Assembly (NCBI GenBank): GCA_964414555.1
Contig: CAYPWW010000002.1
Location: forward strand, 1 to 64,000
Length of the DNA stretch: 64,000 nt
Direction: 5' to 3'
Source of the DNA: Litorimonas sp964414555
GTDB taxonomy: Bacteria; Pseudomonadota; Alphaproteobacteria; Caulobacterales; Maricaulaceae
The notes under the pieces are model-generated. The model had not been told where the DNA came from. It ran no database searches and saw nothing but the letters and a program-made list of their open reading frames with translations. Positions 1 to 9,438 of this stretch are shown piece after piece (the first letter of the stretch is position 1; every line of letters starts with the position of its first letter). The translations under genes were made by a program, and so were the position numbers.

Positions 1-1124
1 GCGTTAGATGCTTTGCGTTCGCCGTCCATGAGCGGGAGGCGCTGGGCGATGGATTTGACCAAGGTCGTTTTCCCCTGCCCGTTCGCACCTACAATCGCGA
101 CACGGTCATCCGGGTCGAGACGTAAACTGACATTGGACAATATCTTAGCCTCTGCGCCATAGCCCAGATCAGCATTTTCCAGCTGTAGCATCGGCGGAGC
201 CAGCTTGCCCTTGGGTTCTGGGAAATGGAACGGGGTGCAACGTTCCGCAATCGGGATCGCGATGTCCTGCATCTTCTCGAGCATTTTCACGCGCGACTGG
301 GCTTGGCGCGCTTTTGAGGCCTTCGCCTTAAAGCGGTCCACAAAGGCTTGCAGATGTTCGCGCTCTTTATCTTGTTTAACTTTAGCCGCGGCGAGTTGCG
401 CCGTTTTCGCAGCTCGCAGAGTCATCCAATCATCATACCCGCCCGGCGTCAGCATCAGCGATTGATGTTCCAGCGCCAGCGTATGGGTCACAGATCGGTT
501 CAGCATTTCGCGGTCATGGCTGACCATGATGACTGTATGCGGGTAGCGCCGGATATAGCCTTCTAGCCATGCGGCGCCTTCCAGATCGAGATAGTTCGTC
601 GGCTCGTCCAGCAGCAGCACATCCGGCTCACTAACCAACACACCAGCAATCGCGGCGCGCATGCGCCAACCGCCGGAAAACTCTTTCGTAGCCCGGTGAA
701 AATCATCTTGGCTGAACCCCAGACCGGCGAGAACAATCGCGGCGCGCGTGTCGGCATTCCACGCATCCATCGTCGTCAGGCGTTCGTAAATCTCGCCCAG
801 CTTATCCGGATCCGTTTCTGTCTCACTGGCCGCCATCAGCTTGGCGCGTTCCGTATCCGCCGCCAGCACGACATCCATAATCGTGTCATCGGTCGCGGCG
901 ACCTCTTGCGCGACCCAGCCTAGCCGCGCGCCCTTGTTCAACTTGATCGCGGCATCTTTTGTCGGCTCTTCGATCTCTTCGCGGATGAGGCGCAGCAGCG
1001 TGGACTTCCCCGTGCCATTGCGCCCGATCAACCCGACCTTCCACCCAGCCGCGATAAAGGCAGAGGCCTTGCGGAAGAGCGGGCGGCCTTGGACCGCATA
1101 ATCAAGATCGGAAATCGTCAACAT
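1..1124 (-). CDS. ABC-F family ATPase, C-terminus cut by window edge
   Basis: Reading the minus strand from an ATG at 1122-1124 gives an open frame that runs off the window start (about 374 codons). The protein starts MLTISDLDY. The first ATP-binding domain has Walker A GRNGTGKST near residue 40, signature SGGWRMR, Walker B LLLDEPTNYLDLE and the switch histidine in VSHDRE. A charged, lysine-rich linker follows, then a second domain with Walker A GANGQGKTT close to the edge. Two ABC domains without membrane segments are typical of the ABC-F family, whose members act on ribosomes as translation factors or in antibiotic protection. The N-terminus looks most like the housekeeping YheS-type branch, but that is judged by eye. 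galE lies divergently on the other side. Confidence 0.93.
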   Translation of the reverse strand, partial: MLTISDLDYAVQGRPLFRKASAFIAAGWKVGLIGRNGTGKSTLLRLIREEIEEPTKDAAIKLNKGARLGWVAQEVAATDDTIMDVVLAADTERAKLMAASETETDPDKLGEIYERLTTMDAWNADTRAAIVLAGLGFSQDDFHRATKEFSGGWRMRAAIAGVLVSEPDVLLLDEPTNYLDLEGAAWLEGYIRRYPHTVIMVSHDREMLNRSVTHTLALEHQSLMLTPGGYDDWMTLRAAKTAQLAAAKVKQDKEREHLQAFVDRFKAKASKARQAQSRVKMLEKMQDIAIPIAERCTPFHFPEPKGKLAPPMLQLENADLGYGAEAKILSNVSLRLDPDDRVAIVGANGQGKTTLVKSIAQRLPLMDGERKASN

Positions 1125-1289
1125 GCGCGCGTCCCTACGCGGGAGCGGGAGAAACGCAAGCGCGAAGCGCGGTTAAGCTGCCCGCGCCCAGCAGGTTTGT
1201 TGCATCCATCTGATCCTTACACAGCTATAGAAAGCTGCGTTTGCGACGGGCGTTGTTTTTCTGCGCATTTCGGAACAGGGTGTGCAGGT

Positions 1290-2312
1290 ATGAGCCAAGA
1301 CCCTGCAGACCACCATGACCTCACAGGTCTCGACATCATCATTGTCGGCGGTGCCGGCTATATTGGCGCGCATGTTTGCAAGATGATTGCCGCGCGGGGC
1401 GGACGGCCTATCACGATCGATAACTTATCTTGCGGCCACCGACACGCCGTTAAATGGGGTCCGCTGGAGACCGTCGATATTCGCGACAAAGACGCGCTTG
1501 TCGCCGCACTCTCGCGCTGGCCGGACGCGCGCTGTGTCGTCCACCTTGCCTCGTCCATCGAAGTTGGGATCGGTGAACGCGATCCATCCGGGTTTTATTC
1601 AAACAATGTCTTGGGTGCTTTGACGCTCCTAGACGCGATGCGAGCGGTTGAGATTAATCAGCTGATTTTCTCTTCTACGTGCGCGACCTATGGCGAGACG
1701 GAAAAAATGCCGATTGCAGAGACTGATCCGCAATTGCCGACGTCTGTGTATGGCAAAACCAAACTTGCAATCGAGCATATGATCCAGAGCTACCACAAAG
1801 CGTATGGCCTCGCTTATGTGACGCTGCGATATTTCAATGCCAGCGGCGCGGATGAAAGCGGAGAGATCGGTGAGGAACACGACCCCGAAACGCACCTCAT
1901 TCCGATCGCCTTACAGGCCGCCGCCGGAAAGCGTGGGCCGCTTAAACTCTTCGGGACGGATTATGATACGCCCGACGGAACCTGTGTTCGGGACTATATT
2001 CACGTCAATGATATTGCGCGGGCGCATATTCTCTCACTGAAATATCTCGCAGCAGGACTGACGCAGGCGGAAGTCAATATCGGCACAGGTATTGGCACGA
2101 GCAATCGCGAAATCTTAGCCACCATAGGCCGAGTGACAGGGCATACGGTGCCCCATGAAGACGCCCCCCGCCGCGCAGGCGACCTGCCGCGTCTGTATTC
2201 CGACGAAGGCCGCGCGCTCGAAGTTCTCGGCTTTGAGCCAAAATATTCGGACCTCGAGGGCATCATTCGAAGCGCGTGGAATTTTCACCAAGGGAAATGG
2301 CTGGAAGGCTAA
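1290..2312 (+). CDS. galE: UDP-glucose 4-epimerase
   Basis: Interconverts UDP-galactose and UDP-glucose, the last step of the Leloir pathway, in the cytoplasm. The ATG at 1290 gives 340 residues, close to the usual 338; the open frame extends upstream to 1089, but that part has no family resemblance. Visible marks are the Rossmann NAD-binding GGAGYIG (residues 20-26), the SSTCATYG segment with the catalytic serine region, the YGKTK motif holding the Tyr-Lys pair, and RYFNASGAD, which shapes the sugar-nucleotide site. The other Leloir genes galT and galK and an alpha-galactosidase are 36 kb downstream, so this galE is probably shared by galactose use and cell-envelope sugar synthesis. Confidence 0.95.
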   Translation: MSQDPADHHDLTGLDIIIVGGAGYIGAHVCKMIAARGGRPITIDNLSCGHRHAVKWGPLETVDIRDKDALVAALSRWPDARCVVHLASSIEVGIGERDPSGFYSNNVLGALTLLDAMRAVEINQLIFSSTCATYGETEKMPIAETDPQLPTSVYGKTKLAIEHMIQSYHKAYGLAYVTLRYFNASGADESGEIGEEHDPETHLIPIALQAAAGKRGPLKLFGTDYDTPDGTCVRDYIHVNDIARAHILSLKYLAAGLTQAEVNIGTGIGTSNREILATIGRVTGHTVPHEDAPRRAGDLPRLYSDEGRALEVLGFEPKYSDLEGIIRSAWNFHQGKWLEG

Positions 2313-2384
2313 TTGGACAACCCGTGACCAATGGCTAGAGAGCTCTGGTAGGTAACGCTAATTTAGCTAGATTCCGGAAAATCT

Positions 2385-2461
2385 TGGTAGGGGGTGAGGG
2401 ACTTGAACCCCCAACCAATCCGTTATGAGCGGACGGCTCTAACCAATTGAGCTAACCCCCC
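2385..2461 (-). tRNA. tRNA with CAT anticodon (tRNA-Ile2 or elongator tRNA-Met)
   Basis: A 77-base cloverleaf including an encoded CCA. The acceptor stem is GGGGGGT paired with ACCCCCT (the first pair is a G-U wobble). The D arm is GCTC...GAGC, the anticodon stem GTCCG/CGGAT encloses the loop CTCATAA, the variable loop has five bases, and the T arm has loop TTCAAGT. The anticodon is CAT. The stem does not have the three G-C pairs beside the loop that mark an initiator tRNA. The choice between elongator Met and lysidine-modified Ile2 cannot be made by eye; the TTGG after the anticodon stem resembles E. coli Ile2. It lies between galE and glpK. Confidence 0.93.
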
Positions 2462-2475
2462 GAAGACCAGAGTTT

Positions 2476-3960
2476 TCAGGCCAGCAGCTTCTGCACATAT
2501 TTCGTCCAACCTGCAAGACGGCTCTGCCGCGTTTTTGCGGGCATATTTGGTGTGAAGCTCCGCTCGGCTTTCCACTGTTTTGCGACATCTTCGAGATTAT
2601 CGAAAAGCCCCGCACCCAGCGCCGCCAGATAGGCAGCGCCGAGGGCCGTTGTTTCCAAAACGGCGGGGCGCGTGACCTCGATATCCAGGATATTAGCGAG
2701 ATCGGCGCACATCCAATCATTGGCGCTCATCCCGCCGTCCACGCGAAGTGCACTCGGCGCGACGCCGTCGCCTGCCATCGCTTGGAGGAGATCATGCGTT
2801 TGATAGACCACGCTCTCGACGGTCGCACGGATCAGGTGATCGCGCCCTGTTCCGCGCGTCATGCCAAAGACCGCCGCCCGCGCATCTGGAGCCCAATGCG
2901 GCGCACCCAGTCCTGTGAAAGCGGGAACTAGATAGACGCCATCTGTACTCTGTAGCCCTTCGCAGACGGCTTGTGTTTCCGCAGCATCTTCAATGAGTTT
3001 CATCTCATCTCGCAGCCATTGCACAGACGCACCTGCCATAAAGATCGAGCCCTCCAGCGCATAGGTCGCCGCGCCGTTTAAGCGGTAACAGATTGTTGTC
3101 AGCAGCCGGTTCTTGGACAAGACCGCTGTCGTCCCCGTATTCAAAATGACGAAACAGCCAGTGCCATAAGTCGATTTAATATCGCCCGCTTTGAAACAGG
3201 CTTGGCCAATGGCTGCGGCCTGTTGATCGCCCGCAACGCCGCAGATCGGAATAGCCTCGCCCAGCACCGTACACATTCCGAAATCATCCGCGCAATCCAG
3301 CACCTCCGGCAGGCCTGTGCGCGGAACGTTAAAGAGAGACAGCAACGCATCATCCCAACGCTGATGATGGATATTAAACAGGTTCGTTCGACTAGCATTC
3401 GTCGCATCTGTCACATGACGCGCACCTTCCGTCAGTCGCCAGATCAAAAAGCTATCCACCGTACCGAAACACAGATCGCCACCTTCGGCTGTGTCCCGTG
3501 CGCCCGCGACATGATCCAAAATCCACGCGATTTTCGAGCCAGAGAAATAGGGGTCATGCAACAGGCCCGTCTTCGCCTGTAGATCCTCTACGGGCATGGT
3601 TTCCGACATCGCTTGGCAATCTTCTGCCGTACGGCGATCTTGCCAAACAATCGCATTGTAAAGACACTCGCCCGTTTTTCGGTCCCAGACGAGCGTCGTT
3701 TCGCGTTGGTTCGTGATCCCAATCGCGGCAATGTTTAGAGCCTCTACCTGCGCAAATGCATAGGCCTGTTTCAGCGTGGATAAAACACTCTCCCAGATCG
3801 CCTCAGGGTTATGCTCTACCCAGCCGTCTTGCGGGTAAATCTGTTGGAAGGCTTCCTGCGCGGTGAACAGCACCTCGCCACCCGGTGAGATAACAAGCGT
3901 CCGGGACGACGTCGTACCCTGATCGATTGCGAGAATGGCTTGAGAGGCAACTTGGGTCAT
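2476..3960 (-). CDS. glpK: Glycerol kinase
   Basis: Phosphorylates glycerol to sn-glycerol 3-phosphate using ATP in the cytoplasm. The 494 residues match the family length. The N-terminus has the FGGY-kinase phosphate-binding segment AIDQGTTSSR, then GITNQRETT and WQDRRT, which build the glycerol site. The second half has the GTGCF segment, FTGLGAPHW and RVDGGMSANDW. The product feeds glpD, divergently placed 1.7 kb away, and the two are separated by a pair of disrupted genes. No glycerol facilitator or glp regulator is visible in the window. Confidence 0.96.
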   Translation of the reverse strand: MTQVASQAILAIDQGTTSSRTLVISPGGEVLFTAQEAFQQIYPQDGWVEHNPEAIWESVLSTLKQAYAFAQVEALNIAAIGITNQRETTLVWDRKTGECLYNAIVWQDRRTAEDCQAMSETMPVEDLQAKTGLLHDPYFSGSKIAWILDHVAGARDTAEGGDLCFGTVDSFLIWRLTEGARHVTDATNASRTNLFNIHHQRWDDALLSLFNVPRTGLPEVLDCADDFGMCTVLGEAIPICGVAGDQQAAAIGQACFKAGDIKSTYGTGCFVILNTGTTAVLSKNRLLTTICYRLNGAATYALEGSIFMAGASVQWLRDEMKLIEDAAETQAVCEGLQSTDGVYLVPAFTGLGAPHWAPDARAAVFGMTRGTGRDHLIRATVESVVYQTHDLLQAMAGDGVAPSALRVDGGMSANDWMCADLANILDIEVTRPAVLETTALGAAYLAALGAGLFDNLEDVAKQWKAERSFTPNMPAKTRQSRLAGWTKYVQKLLA

Positions 3961-4027
3961 GGACCGTGCTTGCCTCAGGAAAAGCGCAACTGCAAATTAT
4001 TCGCCCAAGAGACGTAGAGGAAAAACT

Positions 4028-5119
4028 CTAGTCAAAAAGGCTGAAGGCACTGGAGACAAAGACGCCCAGTTTGACATCTTTGTCTTCTTGCCAATCGACG
4101 CGCACGCCGCCGCGCAAAGCACCGTCAGCATTTGAGAGAAGATATAGCGGCGCGCTCACACCGAATACTTTATCTTCGGCATCATACGCCACTTTTAGCT
4201 CCACCCCGATAGGAAGCGCAGCCCCTGCACCTAGAGGTAGGTCCACTTGCCGTCGAGCCACACCAAAAATTGTGGCATCTTTATCCTTGTTGGGATTTGC
4301 GAATGCCCCAGAAAAACACTCCGTCAGATTATCAGGTAGCATCTCATCCGCGACTTCGTCTGGGCAAATCGTGCGGGAATCGGCAGATTTATATTGCACG
4401 CGATATTGAACCCCCGCGCCGAGATAAAGCGCACTAGAATTAGGAGAAACGCCAAAAAATGCTGACGCCCCAAAAGGCGTGCGATCAACCGTCTCGGATT
4501 CGAAATCTGTGAAATTCTTAACAGCGAAATCATCAAATCCTACGGATCCAGACAAACCATAAAGGTAGATCGGCGAGTCGAAATGCTCATTATCAAAGAG
4601 CTCTGCATACTGTTCGGAGGAAAGATATTTCTCCCAATCAATTGGGTTTTCCTTGGCCATACAGGCTTTTTTAGACGCATCTGTCAAAGCGCGGTCCGTG
4701 CAGTTCTGGCGAGCAATCGCGTCAAGCGCTTAGGATCTTTCGGCTGTAATCGTGCGCTTTATGCGTTTTTTCGATGTGCCCTGAAATCCAAATTCGATGG
4801 CTGTACTGGCGGGTAAGCCCGAGTCCGTTACGAATTGCCCAGCACTGTCAGGTTTATCCGTAATCGGCGTAGAAAATTTCAAAGTGAACGCGTTGGAAGA
4901 TTGGCGCCGTTCGGAAAGCACGTCATATTTTCGTCCGATCGCGATGGCGACTTGGCTGGACTTACTATTGCTTTCCAAGGTGAAACCGCTGCCCGCAAAA
5001 CCCGTTTGAAGATCAAGTTGCGCTGGCTGAAGCGGTTCAGTCGCAGATGCTGTTGCTGTTAGAAGCCCCGTCAGGCCCAGAACAATCCCGAAAGTTCGTC
5101 TCTTGAAAAAGGCGGCCAT
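4028..5119 (-). pseudogene. Secreted, probable beta-barrel protein interrupted by an in-frame TAA
   Basis: The ATG at 5117-5119 opens a frame with a clear signal peptide (AFFKRRTFGIVLGLTGLL, then TATASA) and runs 129 residues to a TAA at 4730-4732. The same frame continues without another stop from 4729 to 4028. It passes through a cysteine-bearing stretch (ARQNCTDRALTDASKKAC) into about 220 residues of alternating strand-like sequence that end in VFVSSAFSLFD. One protein of roughly 363 residues split by a single nonsense codon explains this best; the downstream part has no ATG near its beginning. The family is not recognised. The gene starts immediately after the stop of the upstream disrupted gene. 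The stop could be real decay or a base-call error near a contig end. Confidence 0.6.
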
Positions 5120-5503
5120 CTAAGACGCCCCTCCGCCAACNNNNNNNNNNNNNNNNNNNNNNNNNNNNNNNNNNNNNNNNNNNNNNNNNNNNNNNNNNNN
5201 NNNNNNNNNNNNNNNNNNNNNNNNNNNNNNNNNNNNNNNNGATTTTCCAGATGGGATTTTTGCCTTATTCAGGATCGTATTTTCAACCCCATCATACAGC
5301 GTCTTTACAGTCAGCGTATCACCACCAGCGCCGTATATTTCCCAATAAAGCTCGTGCTTGAGGCCGGCTTCCATCCCAACTCCGGCACGATTATTTTCAA
5401 ACCTTAGCTGTAAAGCATCTCAACGCGTGCGTTCAACCAAACGTACCGTCATGGCATCCGATCTGGTCGTACCAGACTTTTTAAATTCAACGTCTACCAT
5501 CAT
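5120..5503 (-). pseudogene. Small unknown gene with in-frame TGA, also crossed by an assembly gap
   Basis: From ATG codons at 5503 and 5500, preceded by GGGGG, 27 codons read MMVDVEFKKSG to LVERTR and meet a TGA at 5420-5422. The frame then continues DALQLRFENNRAGVG and HELYWEIYGAGGDTLTVKTLY up to the N run at 5141-5240. After the gap only about six codons remain before a TAG directly abutting the next gene's ATG, but the frame across the gap is a guess. The uninterrupted protein-like sequence on both sides of the TGA suggests a single broken gene. An alternative is a shorter intact gene starting at the ATG at 5374. The family is not recognised. Confidence 0.45.
5141..5240. other. Assembly gap (100 N)
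   Basis: A run of exactly 100 N, probably a scaffold join of unknown true size. It removes part of the small disrupted gene and means linkage of glpK to glpD is by scaffolding only. Confidence 0.98.
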
Positions 5504-5622
5504 GCGCCCCCACATAGATTTAGATATTTATGTATTCTCTACTTACGATCGTTCCGCCGGAACACAAGTAATTGCACTTATATCTTGTGGGAAAGTGATA
5601 AGAACAAGGTTATGGAACATCT

Positions 5623-7110
5623 ATGAATTACGATCTTCTTATCATCGGTGGTGGCATTAACGGGACCGCGATTGCGCGAGATGCGGCCGGTCGCGGCCTG
5701 TCCGTTTTGTTGTGTGAGCGGGATGATCTGGCCAATCACACCTCCTCTTCCTCGACAAAACTGATCCATGGCGGGTTGCGTTATCTGGAATATTACGAGT
5801 TCCGTTTGGTGCGAGAAGCGCTGATCGAACGTGAAGTGTTATTGCGGGCTGCGCCGCATATTATCTGGCCAATGCGGTTTGTCCTGCCTTATGACAAAGG
5901 CTTACGTCCGGCATGGATGTTGCGCGCGGGACTGTTTCTATATGACAGCCTTGGCGGTCGCGATAAATTACCCGGGACGGAAACCGTCGATCTTCACAAA
6001 GCCCCCTTCGCAGGCATTTTGGAAGACCGTCTCAAAAAGGGGTTCGAATATTCCGATTGCTGGGTCGAAGACGCCCGCCTTGTCGTCCTAAACGCCGTCG
6101 ATGCCGCCAATCGCGGCGCTGATATCCGAACGCGAACAGAAGTACTGTCGATTGAAAAAACGGACGGAGGATACAGCGCAGACATCCGCTCTGGCGACGA
6201 AACAAAAACTATCACCGCCCGCGCCGTCGTCAATTCCGCAGGGCCGTGGGTGGATGACGTTCTGCAAAAGATCCAGCGTCAGAAAAACGAACAATCCGTG
6301 CGGCTTGTCAAAGGCTCACATATCGTCACGAAAAAACTATTCGACGGCGACTTCGCATTTATTTTCCAGAACGCCGATAACCGGATTATTTTCGCCATCC
6401 CCTACGAGCGGGATTACACGCTAATCGGGACAACGGATCAGCCCTATGATCCATCTGAAGGACCTGTGAAAATCAGCCAAGAAGAGATTGATTACCTCTG
6501 TGACGCTGCCTCTGAATATCTGTCTAAAGACATCACGTCTGAGGATGTCACGTGGACGTATTCCGGCGTGCGGCCCCTTTACGACGATAAGTCCGAAGAC
6601 GCCTCTGCCGTCACGCGCGACTATGTTTTAGACATCGAAGAGTTCGTCCAGGGCGCGCCATTCCTTTCTATTTATGGCGGCAAAATCACGACGTCTCGCA
6701 AGTTGGCAGAACATGCCATGGAGAAAATCTCGCCCTTCCTCGGCGTCGAAGACGATGGTTGGACAGAGAGCGCAAGCCTACCCGGCGGCGATATTCTGAA
6801 TGCAGATTTCGACGCGTTTTTTACACAAATGCAAGCCCGTTATCCGGCGCTAGATACGGGGCTGCTACTGCGGCTGTGCCACGCTTATGGCACGCGCGTC
6901 ACGCTGATCCTTGGGGACGGAGAGACGCAACCTGATCTGGGCCGTCACTTTGGCGAAGGCCTCTATGAAGCCGAGGCACGCTATCTGATCGGCCATGAAT
7001 ATGCGACCCGTGCCGATGATATCATGTGGCGACGGACAAAGCTGGGTGTGCACCTCTCCGATGACCAAAAAGCCGCATTCACGGACTGGTTCGATAGTCT
7101 TATCAGCTAG
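5623..7110 (+). CDS. glpD: Glycerol-3-phosphate dehydrogenase, aerobic (FAD)
   Basis: Oxidises glycerol 3-phosphate to dihydroxyacetone phosphate and passes electrons to quinones at the inner membrane. It has 495 residues. The N-terminal FAD-binding motif is LIIGGGINGTAIARDAAGRG, followed by the family segment SSSSTKLIHGGLRYLEYYEF. Later segments GTTDQPYD and SIYGGKITTSRKLAEHA are typical of GlpD. The ATG at 5623 begins MNYDLLIIGGG. It forms a glycerol pathway with glpK. The next gene starts 2 bases after the stop, so they are probably co-transcribed. Confidence 0.96.
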   Translation: MNYDLLIIGGGINGTAIARDAAGRGLSVLLCERDDLANHTSSSSTKLIHGGLRYLEYYEFRLVREALIEREVLLRAAPHIIWPMRFVLPYDKGLRPAWMLRAGLFLYDSLGGRDKLPGTETVDLHKAPFAGILEDRLKKGFEYSDCWVEDARLVVLNAVDAANRGADIRTRTEVLSIEKTDGGYSADIRSGDETKTITARAVVNSAGPWVDDVLQKIQRQKNEQSVRLVKGSHIVTKKLFDGDFAFIFQNADNRIIFAIPYERDYTLIGTTDQPYDPSEGPVKISQEEIDYLCDAASEYLSKDITSEDVTWTYSGVRPLYDDKSEDASAVTRDYVLDIEEFVQGAPFLSIYGGKITTSRKLAEHAMEKISPFLGVEDDGWTESASLPGGDILNADFDAFFTQMQARYPALDTGLLLRLCHAYGTRVTLILGDGETQPDLGRHFGEGLYEAEARYLIGHEYATRADDIMWRRTKLGVHLSDDQKAAFTDWFDSLIS

Positions 7111-7112
7111 AT

Positions 7113-7877
7113 ATGAATTGGGGAGACATATTCAATCTCGCACCGATCCCGCTGTGGAGTACGGTGGCGACCTATCTGGCGTTTACCGCGATTATCATTG
7201 CGCGTTATTTCGCGATCGTCTGGCCGATCCATCACATGTTGTGGAAGCGGGACCCGCGAAAAGCGCGACGCCTCTCAAAGCGTGAGCCGACGCGCGAGAC
7301 GATCCGTAATGAAATTCGCCTGTCTGTTATCAGTGCCTTTATTTATGCCCTGCCCGCGGCAGTTGTTTTGGAAATCTGGAAAGCGGGTGGATCGGCGATG
7401 TATTCTTCGAAACCTGAAACGGCGCATGGATGGCTCTGGCTGCCAATCAGCGGGTTGATCTATTTATTTGTGCAGGACACGTGGTTTTATTTCACCCACC
7501 GGATCATGCATCATCGAAAGCTCTTTACGCACACCCATGCGGGACATCACCGCAGCGTCCAGCCAACGCCTTGGGCGAGTTTTTCCTTTGATCCGATAGA
7601 GGCCGTCAGTTCCGCTTGGCTGCTGCCCGTGCTCGCCCTCGTCTTACCGATACATGTTGGGGTGGCGCTGCTGATCCTAATGTTGATGACAATTAATTCC
7701 GTTTTCAATCACGCCGGTTGGGAGGTCTATCCCGACAGCTGGATCAAAGGCTGGTGGGGACGGCACATTATCACGGCCAGTCACCACAATCTGCATCACA
7801 CAAAATTCAAAGGAAATTACGGCCTATATTTCCGCTTTTGGGACAAAGTTTGCGGGACGGATCGCGGGTTAGTTTAA
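7113..7877 (+). CDS. Sterol desaturase / fatty acid hydroxylase family membrane protein
   Basis: A 254-residue integral membrane protein with about four hydrophobic spans and the histidine clusters of the di-iron fatty acid hydroxylase superfamily: HRIMHH, HAGHH and HNLHH. Members hydroxylate or desaturate lipid chains or sterol-like substrates; the substrate here cannot be told. It follows glpD by two bases, so it may share its transcript. The stop (7875-7877) lies one base before the 100-N gap, so anything downstream is unknown. A second family member is at 55091-55915. Confidence 0.88.
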   Translation: MNWGDIFNLAPIPLWSTVATYLAFTAIIIARYFAIVWPIHHMLWKRDPRKARRLSKREPTRETIRNEIRLSVISAFIYALPAAVVLEIWKAGGSAMYSSKPETAHGWLWLPISGLIYLFVQDTWFYFTHRIMHHRKLFTHTHAGHHRSVQPTPWASFSFDPIEAVSSAWLLPVLALVLPIHVGVALLILMLMTINSVFNHAGWEVYPDSWIKGWWGRHIITASHHNLHHTKFKGNYGLYFRFWDKVCGTDRGLV

Positions 7878-7878
7878 G

Positions 7879-7978
7879 NNNNNNNNNNNNNNNNNNNNNN
7901 NNNNNNNNNNNNNNNNNNNNNNNNNNNNNNNNNNNNNNNNNNNNNNNNNNNNNNNNNNNNNNNNNNNNNNNNNNNNNN
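7879..7978. other. Assembly gap (100 N)
   Basis: A run of exactly 100 N. It removes the C-terminus of the acyl-CoA carboxylase beta subunit on the right and whatever follows the hydroxylase on the left. The contig 5241-7878 is therefore bounded by gaps on both sides. Confidence 0.98.
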
Positions 7979-9438
7979 TCACGCGGGTCGATGATATCCT
8001 CAATGCCAAAGGCTTCTGCCGTGCGGAAGGGCGAAGTCACATTGGCGAGGCGTGCTTTGATTTTCGCCAGCTCCGCATTGGGGTCATCGGCGGCTTCTAG
8101 CTCCGAGCGATAGGCGACCTCGACTCCACCATCGATTGGCAAGCTGCCCCAATCGCCGCTGGGCCACGCCACACGGTAGGGAAAGCGTTCCGCATTGGAC
8201 ATAGCCGAACCTGCCACGCCATAGGCCTTGCGAATGATCATCGTCGCCCACGGGCTTTGGCTGGCATAGACCGCGTTCATGGCGTTAACACCGCGGCGGA
8301 TTGTGCCTGTTTTTTCTGCTTCCAGCCCGATCATAAAGCCTGGGCTGTCGACGAGATTAATGACGGGAAGACGAAAGAGATTCGCCAATTCGACAAAGCG
8401 TTGGGTCTTTTCCGCCGCGTCAGCTGTCCAACTGCCGCCTAGGAATGTCGGATCATTCGCCAGCACCGCGACGGGCCAGCCTTCAATCCGTGCAAAGGCC
8501 GTAATCGAAGCGCGCCCCCAATGGCGACCCATTTCAAACAGGCTGTCCCCATCGACCAGCGCGCGCAATACGTGCCGCATATTATAGGCCTTCGTTTTAT
8601 CACGCGGCACGATGGAGAGCAGATCAATGCCTTTGTCTTTTGGTTTTTTCGATTTGGTTTTAATTAATTCCCCGCCCGCATGGTCCGGCAAATATGACAG
8701 GAAATTCCGCGCCCGCGCGAAGGCTTCCGCTTCATCTGCGACCTCATCATCGACCGTGCCATTGCGCGTGTGGATGTGGCTACCGCCGAGACTTTCTTTG
8801 TCTTGGTTTTCGCCCAGCGCCGCAACGACTTGTGGACCCGCGGTGAAGACTTGTGACAGCCCTTTGACCATGAGGGAATAATGCGAAGCGACGACGCGCG
8901 CCGCGCCCAATCCGGCCGTAGGACCCAAAGCCAGAGATACGACGGGCACGGTTTTCAAGTTGGCTGCAATTGTGCCCCAGCCCGGCACATACGGCACATA
9001 GGTATGGCCCAAATCTTCCAGCATTTTAATCGACCCGCCGCCGCCCGTGCCGTCGATCATACGGATAATCGGGAGTCGCAGCTCATTCGCCATCTGCTCG
9101 GCCAGCATGAACTTGCGATGGACAGAGGCATCGGCTGCGCCCCCACGGACTGTGAAATCATCTGCTGTCGCAACAATCGTCCGGCCATTAATTCGCCCGC
9201 GTCCGAAAATAAAATTCGAGGCGCTAGAGCGAATTAATTCACCATAGGGCGTGTACTCACCCTTCCCCGCTAGTGCGCCAATTTCATCGAACCCGTCGAA
9301 ATCCAGTAAAGCTTCTAATCGTTCACGGGCGTTGAGTTTGCCTCGTGCTTTCTGGCGGGCGAGCTTCGCCTCGCCCCCCATTTCCAACGCCATGGCTTTC
9401 CGCCGCGCGAGTTCATCTAATTCGGCTTGCCAACTCAT
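7979..9438 (-). CDS. Acyl-CoA carboxylase carboxyltransferase (beta) subunit, C-terminus in gap
   Basis: About 486 residues of a biotin-dependent carboxyltransferase subunit, which moves CO2 from carboxybiotin to an acyl-CoA. The N-terminus ARGKLNARERLEALLD, the glycine-rich IDGTGGGGSIKMLEDLGHTY, and the second half NDPTFLGGSWTADAAEK with LVDSPGFMIGLEAE form the two crotonase-like domains. Substrate (propionyl-, methylcrotonyl- or other acyl-CoA) cannot be fixed. A propionyl-CoA role would fit the valine genes nearby. No biotin carboxylase subunit is in the window. Only the last few tens of residues seem lost in the gap. The start ATG overlaps the stop of the upstream SDR gene (ATGA), so the two are translationally coupled. 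Confidence 0.9.

Noticed and set aside
1089..1289. N-terminal extension of galE
   Set aside because: It overlaps the ABC-F start and its promoter and bears no epimerase resemblance; the ATG at 1290 gives the usual length.
5420..5422. TGA as a selenocysteine codon
   Set aside because: No SECIS-like hairpin is evident just downstream, and the neighbouring gene has a TAA in a similar position, so decay or error is simpler.
7807..7978. Open frame that continues the carboxylase beta gene through the N run into 7807
   Set aside because: The frame across N is meaningless; the part 7807-7878 is antisense to the fatty acid hydroxylase gene.
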